Below are positions 5,008-11,957 of a stretch of DNA of 12,188 nt, in pieces. Both the position numbers and the translations under genes were made by a program. Origin of the DNA: Nitrospirota bacterium (GTDB taxonomy: Bacteria > Nitrospirota > Thermodesulfovibrionia > Thermodesulfovibrionales > Magnetobacteriaceae); assembly GCA_015233485.1 (NCBI GenBank), contig JADFXO010000089.1, positions 1 through 12,188 on the forward strand, read 5' to 3'. The notes beneath the pieces are model-generated. The model was not told the origin of the DNA. It ran no database searches and was given only the letters and a program-made list of their open reading frames with translations. The stretch's first letter is position 1. Each line of letters opens with the position of its first letter.

Positions 5008-6783
5008 TCAGCTCCATTTTACCCCTAAAGCGAACCACGTACCATTATAATAAGTATACATATATCCATCTGTCCATGCTACAATGGCAGCAGCGTTCGT
5101 AAACCATTGGACATAGTATGTGGCCGAGCCGGATGTTCCTGTAACTATGCCTCCGGATTTTGTCCCAAAGAACGAGGCATATCCACTATATATCGTGTTA
5201 ATCATCGTGCTTGCGGCAGTGGGATTGTTCCAAACTACCCCAAGAGAGTACCATTTGCCGCCATAATTGTAATACATATGCCCGTCTGAATACGCTAAAA
5301 TGGCCGTACCATTCGTAAACCATTGGACATAGTATGTTCCGCCTGTGTCAGTCCCTGTTGTCACATCGCCTGATTTAGTGCCAAAGACTGATGGATATTG
5401 ACTATATATCGCGTTAATCATCGTGCTTGCAGTGTTATAGGCCGACGACGCAAACGTTGCGGTTACGCTTTTTGCCGATGACATCAACACGTAACACCCG
5501 TTTGAGTTTGATGTATCGCATCCCGTATAGCCTGAAAATGTCGATCCTGAATCAGCCGTTGCTATCAGATATAACCCCGTCCCTGAATCGTATGACGCGG
5601 AACAGGTAGAGCCGCAGCTTATCCCCGCGGGTTTGCTTGTTATTGTGCCAGTGCCGGTGCCGGATTTCGATACGTCAAGGGTATAAGTTACGCTACGAAC
5701 AGGCCAAAGATAGTTGGTGTAGCTCTTAGAGTCGCCAAATACGTTGCCGTATATCATATCAACAACCCATGCTCCAGACGAGTCGCCAATATCCGTACTA
5801 GACGACCAATAATAAGCAGAAGAAGCAGACTGAACATTGGTAAATGGATTCTCTGCCAGAGCAACACCATATTGTGAATAATCCGCCAGGCTTCTAAGCT
5901 CCGTCCTGTTTGGCATACGCCAGTCGATATGACCGTAAGTCCCTGAGCTGCTATAATCCATAGTCGCCACATAATTCAGTGCCTGCAGCCAGGTTATGTC
6001 TCCTGCCATGTTCGCGTTTTTAGTCCACATCAGGTCGGTAAGTTTATCCGTTACCGTATCGTCGCCGTTATCGATAAACCTGGGACTAGGCCATGCAGCG
6101 CCAGCCTGGGTTGCTCCGTCATCGCCGAAATGGTAGCTGTGAGTCTGGCCGGTCTTCCAAATGACCGCAGGTGCCGATGCCCCACCAGTGCGCACAGGCC
6201 AAACTACACCACCAGAGGACTTCCCAGATGTGTACACGTCACCGCCGTAGAAGAGGTAGAGGTACCAGACATAGCCAGTATCGCCAGCGTATGTAGTAGA
6301 TGACAAGTAGTGGCTGTCGTATGCTACATTTTTAAACCCCTGTGTTTCAAGCCAATCACCATAGCGCTTTTCGACATTTATCAAGCTTTCAAGCTCATTG
6401 ATGTTTGGTAACCGCCAGTCCTTATGACCCAAGTAATTGGCGGTATTCAAACAGGCTACATAAACGAGCGCGTTTTCCCACGGCATCCCACCACCCGTAC
6501 ATGAACTATACGAGGGTGTACCGGCGTCTTTAGCCCATATCAGGCCCGTAAGTTTATCCGTCATTGTTTGGTCGCCATTGTCCGTAAACCTTGGGCTTGG
6601 CCACGCAACACCAGCCTGTATCGCGCCGTCATCATTTGTAGCATAACTTGTTGTCTGCCCTGTCCGCGGTAAATTTACTGTACCAGCCATCGCCATAACC
6701 GGCAATGCTGTTAGTATCAGGCAAAGAATTAAAGTAATTAATGTACCCTGTTTCACAATGGATTTCACGACTGCTTTTTCCAT
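5008..6783 (-). CDS. Large secreted protein with two DUF1566 (Lcl C-terminal-like) domains and C-terminal tandem repeats
   Basis: ATG 6783 is chosen because GGGAGGT lies about 5 nt upstream and a signal peptide follows at once (residues 12-33, ending AMAG). This gives 591 residues. Two DUF1566 units follow, about 40-205 and 210-370, each with WPSPRF, DKLTGLIW or DKLTDLMW, a DWRLPN or DWRMPN motif and a closing WPVR. Then comes an InlB B-repeat-like beta domain (about 375-445, with FSGYTGCD). Last are two tandem repeats of 67-68 residues (452-518 and 524-591) identical at 43 of 67 positions, each with TYYVQWFTN. DUF1566 occurs in Legionella collagen-like adhesin and many secreted proteins of unknown role. 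It follows the lipoprotein gene by 34 nt. Surface attachment is a reasonable guess; no enzymatic motif is seen. Confidence 0.85.
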   Translation of the reverse strand: MEKAVVKSIVKQGTLITLILCLILTALPVMAMAGTVNLPRTGQTTSYATNDDGAIQAGVAWPSPRFTDNGDQTMTDKLTGLIWAKDAGTPSYSSCTGGGMPWENALVYVACLNTANYLGHKDWRLPNINELESLINVEKRYGDWLETQGFKNVAYDSHYLSSTTYAGDTGYVWYLYLFYGGDVYTSGKSSGGVVWPVRTGGASAPAVIWKTGQTHSYHFGDDGATQAGAAWPSPRFIDNGDDTVTDKLTDLMWTKNANMAGDITWLQALNYVATMDYSSSGTYGHIDWRMPNRTELRSLADYSQYGVALAENPFTNVQSASSAYYWSSSTDIGDSSGAWVVDMIYGNVFGDSKSYTNYLWPVRSVTYTLDVSKSGTGTGTITSKPAGISCGSTCSASYDSGTGLYLIATADSGSTFSGYTGCDTSNSNGCYVLMSSAKSVTATFASSAYNTASTMINAIYSQYPSVFGTKSGDVTTGTDTGGTYYVQWFTNGTAILAYSDGHMYYNYGGKWYSLGVVWNNPTAASTMINTIYSGYASFFGTKSGGIVTGTSGSATYYVQWFTNAAAIVAWTDGYMYTYYNGTWFALGVKWS

Positions 6784-6817
6784 ACAACCTCCCGTTTGTT
6801 GATTAATAATACCGCCC

Positions 6818-7183
6818 CTATTGTAAATCGGGCACCTGGTTTCCTTTGGCGTACATACACTGCACATACGCATTGTCGTACAGTTGCTGCATATCCGCAT
6901 TGGCCTGTGCCGCGTTGGCGCCACTGGCGTCGGGACCTAACAACATTCCAGTCATGAAGGCAGATTTTTGAGCGTGCGCCACCGCTCTCGGCCCGCCCAC
7001 CTGCTGAGTTGCCCACTGTTTACATTCTTCTACCTCCTGCTGAAACAGATCAAGCGGTTTTCCAGGAGCAGGCATTACGTTGATTCTTGGCGCGAGCGCC
7101 GTTGTTGTGATACACCCATTGAGCAGCGACAATGAACCCGCCGCAACAACCATCAAAACCAGACATTTTAAGTATCTCTTCAT
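6818..7183 (-). CDS. Small lipoprotein, relative of glycine-zipper proteins but without the zipper
   Basis: The 121-residue product starts at ATG 7183 behind AAGGAG. Its signal peptide ends in a lipobox LLNGC (Cys24), so it should be lipid-anchored in the envelope. The mature part has a conserved opening (RINVMPAPGKPLDLFQQE, then EECKQWA) and a conserved end (QQLYDNAYVQCMYAKGNQVP). From memory these two blocks flank a long Gly/Ala zipper in many proteobacterial homologues. Here only about 30 residues separate them, and they hold no GxxxG ladder. The two cysteines in EECK and VQCMY could form a disulfide. It sits 74 nt after the His-rich gene and 34 nt before the DUF1566 gene, suggesting one envelope operon. 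The function is unknown. Confidence 0.75.
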   Translation of the reverse strand: MKRYLKCLVLMVVAAGSLSLLNGCITTTALAPRINVMPAPGKPLDLFQQEVEECKQWATQQVGGPRAVAHAQKSAFMTGMLLGPDASGANAAQANADMQQLYDNAYVQCMYAKGNQVPDLQ

Positions 7184-7257
7184 ACAGTCTCCTTAAGTAG
7201 TGTGAAACACGTTTATAAGTATTTATAATAATAAGGCTCCTACGTCCCTTTATCCTG

Positions 7258-8085
7258 TCATTCGGCCGGCGGTGGCGGTGGTGGTTGAGCCGGAACCATT
7301 TGCGCCGGAATAGTGCGCCACCCTGATGGGCACTTAGAGACGGACGGCGAATAGCCTCGTGGATTGTCGCACCAGTACATAGCTTGTGCCTGAGGTTGAA
7401 CCCTTAGAACCTGCTGTCGTTCAACTACAACCGGCGGTTGAGCAATGACCGGTTGTTCAACAACAACTGCCGCAAACGCGATCTCTGGTACTATCACAGG
7501 GTATGGATATACCGGACGCTCATAGAAATACCACATCCCACCGGCTTCCCACCACCAACCGTACCGCCCATGATACTCCTCCTGACGCCATCTTCCTTCG
7601 CGCCACATTCTTCGTTCATGGGAGCTAAAATGGTGGTAATCATGATGTCCGCGAAAATCATGCATAGCTCCCCTATGCTCCGGCCTGCCGTGCCTATCCA
7701 GCGGTGCATTTTTCCCATGTGAACCCATTCCTGCCTGACCGGCATGTGGTTGACCTGCTCTTGCTGGACCAGCATGTGGCTGACCCATTCTTGCCGGACC
7801 AGCATTTGGCCGCCCCATCCCTGCCGGGCCACCATGTTGTGGCTGACCCATTCGTGCGGGACCGGCATTGGGCCGCCCCATTCCCGATGGAGCAGCATGT
7901 GGTTGACTCATTCTTGCCGGCGCAGCATGTTGTTGTGGCGCAGAATGTTGTTGTGGTGCCGCATGTTGTTGTGGCGCTGCATGAGGTGGTGGCGCAGCAT
8001 TCCCCGCTCGAATGGTCAACAAAAAACAGGCAACTGCAAAAAATAACAAAAAGGCAACTAACCAATTCAACTTCAACTTCCGCAT
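7258..8085 (-). CDS. Secreted His/Pro/Gly-rich repeat protein with C-terminal Cys motif
   Basis: This 275-residue protein has a signal peptide (1-30, ending GNA). A low-complexity half follows: hexapeptides HAAPQQ (about 35-52), then seven decapeptides of the form HAGPARMGQP (53-82 and 84-123). A His-rich stretch (about 128-165, including RGHHDYHHFSSHERR) could bind metal. Next is an aromatic block (WWWEAGGMWYFYERPVYPYP), a Val/Gln-rich part, and a closing motif YWCDNPRGYSPSVSKCPSGW (237-256) with two cysteines. Similar C-termini occur in many secreted proteobacterial proteins of unknown role. ATG 8085 has AAAGGAGG 9 nt upstream. The start overlaps by 13 nt the end of the repeat-interrupted ORF upstream. 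A surface or metal-related role is inference only. Confidence 0.8.
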   Translation of the reverse strand: MRKLKLNWLVAFLLFFAVACFLLTIRAGNAAPPPHAAPQQHAAPQQHSAPQQHAAPARMSQPHAAPSGMGRPNAGPARMGQPQHGGPAGMGRPNAGPARMGQPHAGPARAGQPHAGQAGMGSHGKNAPLDRHGRPEHRGAMHDFRGHHDYHHFSSHERRMWREGRWRQEEYHGRYGWWWEAGGMWYFYERPVYPYPVIVPEIAFAAVVVEQPVIAQPPVVVERQQVLRVQPQAQAMYWCDNPRGYSPSVSKCPSGWRTIPAQMVPAQPPPPPPAE

Positions 8086-8397
8086 AATGCCATTCCTCCT
8101 TTGATGGTTTGTAATCTGACAAAATTGCCTATAAAGTTAACCGCATACGCAGTCTTGGCAATGTCATATATTTTTACAATATGAGATGTTGAATCTGATG
8201 ATTTTGTGATTGTCCCTGAGGTGAACGTATATGGAATCGTTTCTGATGCGTAAGTGTCCGGCCCGGCGTATGCCGTTGACGTTAAACTACTTAAATGAAG
8301 GATTAGTATAGTATAGTATAGTATAGTATAGTATAGTACCTCTCGGCTTGAACGGACTTGACATAAACGCTCTGAAAAACACGAAGAGACTTCTCAT
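8073..8397 (-). pseudogene. Short secreted-protein ORF broken by a 5-bp repeat: candidate phase-variable gene, OFF state
   Basis: ATG 8397 (GGGAG, about 8 nt upstream) starts MRSLFVFFRAFMSSPFKPRG and runs into the TAGTA repeat tract. With seven units, translation stops at 8287 after 36 codons. The next frame, open from the tract to a stop at 8073, reads ILHLSSLTSTAYAGPDTYAS and then YTFTSGTITKSSDSTS. It looks like the end of a signal peptide (cut after AYA) and a mature N-terminus of the kind seen in some secreted proteins. The span is 325 nt, one over a multiple of three, so eight or five repeat units would join the halves into 109 or 104 residues with TILYYTILYYTIL in the hydrophobic core. 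The end overlaps the His-rich gene start by 13 nt. It may instead be simple decay. Confidence 0.45.
8304..8338. repeat. Pentanucleotide microsatellite, seven perfect TAGTA units
   Basis: Thirty-five bases repeat TAGTA (TACTA on the coding strand) without a single error. A unit length not divisible by three means each gain or loss shifts the frame. Perfect tracts of this length are rare in bacteria outside contingency loci. Confidence 0.95.
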
Positions 8398-8508
8398 TGC
8401 ATATCTCCCAAATATACACGATACAGACTGAAACAGCCTTTCTTTAAACAGCCCCACCCACAAACACAATTCATAAACCGCCAAGTACGTTTGACATTGA
8501 CTTCACCA

Positions 8509-8537
8509 AGTTAAACATAAAAAATAAAAAATGTCAA
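8509..8537 (-). promoter_or_regulatory. Strong sigma70-type promoter
   Basis: On the minus strand TTGACA (8532-8537, perfect -35) is followed by a 17-bp, T-rich spacer and TTAACT (8509-8514, -10 with 4 of 6 consensus bases). Transcription would start near 8502 and read through the repeat-interrupted ORF into the His-rich gene. The -35 box overlaps the end of the cas3 fragment. Confidence 0.6.
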
Positions 8538-8713
8538 GAAATTATTATGACAGGGTGCCGTGGGACCATTGTCTTGCGGGTTGATTCCGGCTCACGTGCC
8601 AGGATGGCGTCAGCACAAACAGCCACATCCAACATATGGAGAATCAGTGGATGCCATCCCATGTCAACACTCTTGTTCACCTTAGCCCAAAGGTTTGCGA
8701 ATAAGCTGTCCAT
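8534..8713 (-). pseudogene. cas3: N-terminal fragment of a CRISPR-associated Cas3 nuclease/helicase
   Basis: From ATG 8713 (AAGGA, 5 nt upstream) the frame reads MDSLFANLWAKVNKSVDMGW, then HPLILHMLDVAVCADAILAR, then EPESTRKTM. This is the characteristic start of Cas3 HD-domain proteins: LWAKS, then WHPL and HxLDVA. The likeness ends at about residue 49 and the frame stops ten codons later, whereas full Cas3 has some 700-900 residues. The paired HD motif, the rest of the nuclease and the whole helicase are missing. No other cas gene and no CRISPR repeats are visible in the window. The remaining start and ribosome binding site suggest a fairly recent deletion. The family call rests on recall of the motif and is not proven by a search. 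Confidence 0.7.
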
Positions 8714-8808
8714 CCTCTTCCTTTTCCTACCACTCATACAGTATCACTAAACACTAACATTAAGGAAGAGTTTTATTAGAATCTGATTTTTTTGCTCGTC
8801 AAGTGCTG

Positions 8809-8839
8809 GGTAAAAATGCACATTTAGATACTTTTTACC
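8809..8839 (-). terminator. Inverted repeat at the end of the glycosyltransferase gene
   Basis: GGTAAAAA (8809-8816) and TTTTTACC (8832-8839) form an 8-bp stem with a 15-base loop that includes the gene's stop codon. The stem is A/T-rich and no U-run follows it, so it is a weak terminator candidate. The remainder up to the cas3 fragment (about 8740-8808) shows nothing else. Confidence 0.3.
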
Positions 8840-9557
8840 GATTATTCCCCTTGGAGATCAGCGCGTTTTTCATTGCGTAGAGGTACCACTTCAGATATTT
8901 GGGCGACCATTTTATTATCTTAAACCGTGATTGGCCTTTCTCTCTGTCGTGCCAAATGGTTGGTATTTCGGCTATCTTAAATCCGGCAATGTGCGCCTTT
9001 ACCACCAGCTCAAGGCCGATTTCAAAACCGCCGTCGCTCTCAATCTCAAACGTTTCAATGACCTTTCTTCTGTATAATTTATAGCTGTTTGTCGCATCGT
9101 GCGTGGGAAGTCCGGCGATAACCTTTAACGACAATCCCGCTGTCCTCGATAGATTTTTCTTTATAAACGGGCCGCCTACCTGCCCCCCACCCTTTACATA
9201 CCTTGAGCCGCATACTATGTCGCAGCCCCCTTCTATCAACTTATACATCTTGTCAACATCGGCGTAATCGTCTGACATGTCCGCCATTGTCACGAGCAGG
9301 CAGTCCCCGTCGGCGGTCTTTAAGCCCGTTTTTATCGCGCTTACAACACCTCTTTCCGGGTTCTTCATAAAGGTTATCGGATGCCCTTGTTCAATAAACT
9401 GCCTCGCCGCCGGTAGTGTGTCGTCCTCGTCGAAATCATAAACAAGATAAATCCTGTGCGGGGTCGAGACCTTCTCGTTTATCGCGGCCAGTACCGTGCC
9501 GATGTTCTTCCCTTCATTATAAACGGGAATGATTATAGCGAGCGGGAGTTCGCTCAC
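8835..9557 (-). CDS. Family 2 glycosyltransferase, dolichyl/polyprenyl-phosphate mannosyltransferase-like
   Basis: GT2 enzymes of this type move a sugar from a nucleotide donor to a lipid or glycan acceptor at the inner face of the membrane. The 240-residue protein shows the opening LAIIIPVYNEGKNI (6-19) and the acidic donor-binding motif ADMSDD (92-97). It also has GSRYVKGGG (117-125) and a C-terminal HDREKGQSRFKIIKW block (203-217) as in DPM1-like enzymes. There is no C-terminal membrane domain, which is the short, soluble form. The start is GTG at 9557, set by a strong AGGAGG six bases upstream. It lies 43 nt after the epimerase gene and is the last gene of the sugar operon. Donor and acceptor cannot be told. 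Confidence 0.88.
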   Translation of the reverse strand: MSELPLAIIIPVYNEGKNIGTVLAAINEKVSTPHRIYLVYDFDEDDTLPAARQFIEQGHPITFMKNPERGVVSAIKTGLKTADGDCLLVTMADMSDDYADVDKMYKLIEGGCDIVCGSRYVKGGGQVGGPFIKKNLSRTAGLSLKVIAGLPTHDATNSYKLYRRKVIETFEIESDGGFEIGLELVVKAHIAGFKIAEIPTIWHDREKGQSRFKIIKWSPKYLKWYLYAMKNALISKGNNR

Positions 9558-9600
9558 TTACCGCCTCCTGAGAAATTGTACATGGAGAAAATTGTCCTCA

Positions 9601-10620
9601 CTATATGCCGCCTATCTCTATCTGTGCCTTAATCCACGGGATAACCTCGTCAAGGGCGGCCTCAAGTGAGGTCGCGGCCTCAAATCCCAAGACCCTCCTT
9701 GCCTTATCCACGTTGGGAACCCTTTTTTGTACGTCATATTTAAACGGGTCGTCGCATGTGTATCTAAACGGTTTATCTGTGTTTACTTTATTCCAGATCA
9801 ACTCCGCAAGCTCAAGGACCGTCGTTGAGCGGTTAGTTGAGATATTGAAATCCTCGCCGACTGCCTTCTGGCTCTCTATACACAGGCGGATGCCACGGGC
9901 GAGGTCACCGGCATAGGTGTAGTGTCTTAACTGGTTTCCCTTTCCGAGTATGTGAAGCGGGTCTTGCCCCTTGAGTACTTTCTGAACGAGGTCAGGGACG
10001 ACGTGGCTCATGGCAAGCCTGACGTTTCCGGAGAGGATTTCCTTTTCCACCTTCGCGCGTTTCTCTCCTATGCCAACCGCGTTAAATGGCCTTACGATCG
10101 TATACGGTAGTTTGTACTGCTCATAGGCGCCCTTTGCGAAATACTCACAGGCCAGCTTTTGAAATCCGTATGTGGACAACGGCGGCGGGCAGCGCATCTG
10201 TTCCCCTTCAGGGGTTGGATAGGTAGTCGTGCTCTCAAACACCATTGACGAGGATATGACGTTTATCTTCTTTAGTTTCCTGTTTTGAAACGCCCAGATA
10301 GCGGCGTCGAATGCCGCGGCGGTTATTCTCTCGTTTTCGGCGATTAAATCATACGCCAGCTCGTGGAACAACGAAATACCCCCTATAATTGCCGCAATCG
10401 CCACAATTTGATCACAGTCCGACAGCAGCTCTTTAAGGAGTTCAACATCCTTTGCGTCACCCTCCACAAATCGGAACCCCGCGTGGGAATCGTATGATTT
10501 TTCCACCTTGCCGTATTTTGAGAAATTGTCTACCCCGACTACCTCATGTCCGTGCTCTAAAAGCTCGTCCACAAGGTAACCGCCCACAAACCCGGCTGAG
10601 CCGGTTACAAGAATCTTCAT
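9601..10620 (-). CDS. NAD-dependent sugar epimerase/dehydratase (extended SDR)
   Basis: Enzymes of this family alter nucleotide-activated sugars. The 339-residue length is typical. The dinucleotide-binding motif is TGSAGFVGG (6-14), DNFSKYG (31-37) follows the second strand, a Ser-rich strand gives SSSMVF (123-128), and the catalytic YxxxK is YGFQK (151-155). The C-terminal part includes VRPFNAVGIGE and the late HYTYAGDLARGI region. The stretch AAIIGGISLF (76-85) is less common and recalls GDP-mannose 3,5-epimerase-like members, but the substrate cannot be fixed. ATG 10620 has AAGGAG 6 nt upstream. It follows the kinase gene by 9 nt, so both are co-translated. It does not look like the ADP-heptose epimerase HldD, which would be the pathway partner of the kinase. 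Confidence 0.88.
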   Translation of the reverse strand: MKILVTGSAGFVGGYLVDELLEHGHEVVGVDNFSKYGKVEKSYDSHAGFRFVEGDAKDVELLKELLSDCDQIVAIAAIIGGISLFHELAYDLIAENERITAAAFDAAIWAFQNRKLKKINVISSSMVFESTTTYPTPEGEQMRCPPPLSTYGFQKLACEYFAKGAYEQYKLPYTIVRPFNAVGIGEKRAKVEKEILSGNVRLAMSHVVPDLVQKVLKGQDPLHILGKGNQLRHYTYAGDLARGIRLCIESQKAVGEDFNISTNRSTTVLELAELIWNKVNTDKPFRYTCDDPFKYDVQKRVPNVDKARRVLGFEAATSLEAALDEVIPWIKAQIEIGGI

Positions 10621-10629
10621 ATCGTCTCC

Positions 10630-11619
10630 TTAATGTGTTGTTAAATCGCCATGTGCGGCGTTGAGCGCATTTTTAACTTGGTCAATGGTTGTGGCTGCTG
10701 TGCCGACCTCTCCAACTACGATTCCCGCCGCATGGTTGGCAACAACGGCAGCGTCGGGCAGGGACGCCCCTGAGACGTACGACAGGGTAAACGCCGCTAT
10801 TACCGTGTCTCCCGCGCCGGTAACATCATAGACCTCTTTGGCGGCCGTCGGAATGTGATGGATTTCTTTATCATAGAACAGGCTCATCCCCTCATCCCCG
10901 CGCGTTATTAAGACGGCGCCGCATTTAAGGTCTTTGAGGAGTTTAACGCCCGCCTTTTCGAGGGACTGCGTGTCGCGTATTGATATGCCGGCACCTTCAG
11001 CCGCCTCTTTCTTGTTTGGAGTTATCAGTGAGACCCCTTTATAGTAATGAAAATGCCCCACCTTGGGGTCAACCGCGGCAAAGAGGCCGCCCGCGGCCTT
11101 AGCCTGTTCCATCAGGAATTTAATAAGCTGTGGCGTTATGACGCCTTTTTTGTAGTCAGATATGATGATGCCGTCAAAATTATTTATATTTGAGGCGATA
11201 TAGCCTGTTATGCTTTTGAGGGTCTTGGCCCCGATCGGCTCTCTTTGTTCCTTGTCAAAGCGCACTATTTGCTGGTTATTCGCAATCACACGTGTCTTGA
11301 TGGTCGTTGGGCGGTTGTCGTGGAATACGCCGGAGATGTCAATCTTTTTTTCATTGAACAGCGTACGCATAATACCGGCCTCGTGGCCGGTGCCGACTAT
11401 GCCGCAGAGGCAGGCATGGCCGCCCAAAGAGGCGATATTATTGGCGACATTTCCCGCCCCGCCGGGAAGGTAAGTCTCGAACTGCACATCGACAATAGGC
11501 ACGGGGGCCTCAGGCGAAATCCTTTCGGCGTTACCCCAGACGAAGTGGTCTAAAATAATATCTCCGATAACAAGGATACGCTTACCGGCGAAATTATCAA
11601 GTATTTTATTATAATCCAT
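10630..11619 (-). CDS. hldA: D-glycero-beta-D-manno-heptose-7-phosphate kinase (HldE N-terminal / RfaE1 type)
   Basis: This ribokinase (PfkB)-family enzyme phosphorylates heptose 7-phosphate at C1 with ATP, on the way to ADP-heptose for LPS core. The family marks are strong: LVIGDIILDHFVWG, then AERISPEAPVPIV, then the sugar-binding PGGAGNVANNIASLGG. DYKKGVITPQLI follows, then VDPKVGHFHYYKG, and finally the anion-hole and catalytic motif YDVTGAGDTVIAAF (catalytic Asp271 from this start). Side by side with E. coli HldE the same blocks occur in the same order. The protein ends after the kinase domain, so the adenylyltransferase half of E. coli HldE is absent and must be encoded elsewhere. The start could be ATG 11619 (329 residues) or ATG 11640 (336); neither has a convincing ribosome binding site. 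It heads a three-gene operon. Confidence 0.88.
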   Translation of the reverse strand: MDYNKILDNFAGKRILVIGDIILDHFVWGNAERISPEAPVPIVDVQFETYLPGGAGNVANNIASLGGHACLCGIVGTGHEAGIMRTLFNEKKIDISGVFHDNRPTTIKTRVIANNQQIVRFDKEQREPIGAKTLKSITGYIASNINNFDGIIISDYKKGVITPQLIKFLMEQAKAAGGLFAAVDPKVGHFHYYKGVSLITPNKKEAAEGAGISIRDTQSLEKAGVKLLKDLKCGAVLITRGDEGMSLFYDKEIHHIPTAAKEVYDVTGAGDTVIAAFTLSYVSGASLPDAAVVANHAAGIVVGEVGTAATTIDQVKNALNAAHGDLTTH

Positions 11620-11780
11620 CAGCTTACCGGAGTAAATCATTCCATAAAAAATAACACTACACGGTTTTTAATGTCAAGAGGGAGTTTCCGGCCAGAAATA
11701 TTTTGCTCATGTGTTATGCTGCCGGGGGCGGCGGTCGCCATTTACTCAGCGTCTATTTCGATAGCTTTTATCGTGGGGGC

Positions 11781-11957
11781 CTATGTTAATACGGATTTGG
11801 GAATTGCACCGCGTGTTTCATTCATTATTGCATTAAAGGCATCTTCGGCAGTCTCAAATACCGTTACGGTTTTCCTTTCGGCGGCAAGGGTCTCTTCGAC
11901 AAAGGCCTTATACCTGCGCTCCTTTGTAGTCATTATTTTACGAATTTCTTTATCCAT
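11781..11957 (-). CDS. Small protein of unknown function, overlapping the gene before it
   Basis: ATG 11957 opens 58 codons (MDKEIRKIMTTKERRYKAFV and on) ending with TAG at 11781. The product is charged, with an amphipathic first half and a second half (VFETAEDAFNAIMNE) likely to be helical. It has no signal peptide, membrane segment or motif that I recognise. Its start overlaps the last 25 nt of the partial gene upstream, as in paired genes such as toxin-antitoxin units. That is only a context hint. A GGGGG stretch upstream is 13 nt away, too far for a good site, so translation is unsure. The 160 bases between it and the kinase gene show no feature. Confidence 0.45.
   Translation of the reverse strand: MDKEIRKIMTTKERRYKAFVEETLAAERKTVTVFETAEDAFNAIMNETRGAIPKSVLT

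Noticed and set aside
6818..6924. Upstream 47-residue extension of the DUF1566 protein
   Set aside because: It overlaps the lipoprotein gene in another frame, and the internal ATG 6783 has a strong ribosome binding site followed directly by a signal peptide.
7694..8122. Long alternative frames on both strands across the His-rich gene
   Set aside because: They are products of the repetitive GC-biased tract; their translations are low-complexity Cys/Thr or His/Leu strings with no ribosome binding site.
8304..8338. CRISPR array
   Set aside because: Despite the nearby cas3 fragment, this is an uninterrupted 5-bp tandem repeat with no spacers, and no other direct repeats with spacers were seen in the window.
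8287..8484. 65-codon minus-strand frame starting at TTG 8484
   Set aside because: The start is TTG with no ribosome binding site, and the first 29 residues look random. The part from ATG 8397 is used instead, inside the repeat-interrupted ORF.
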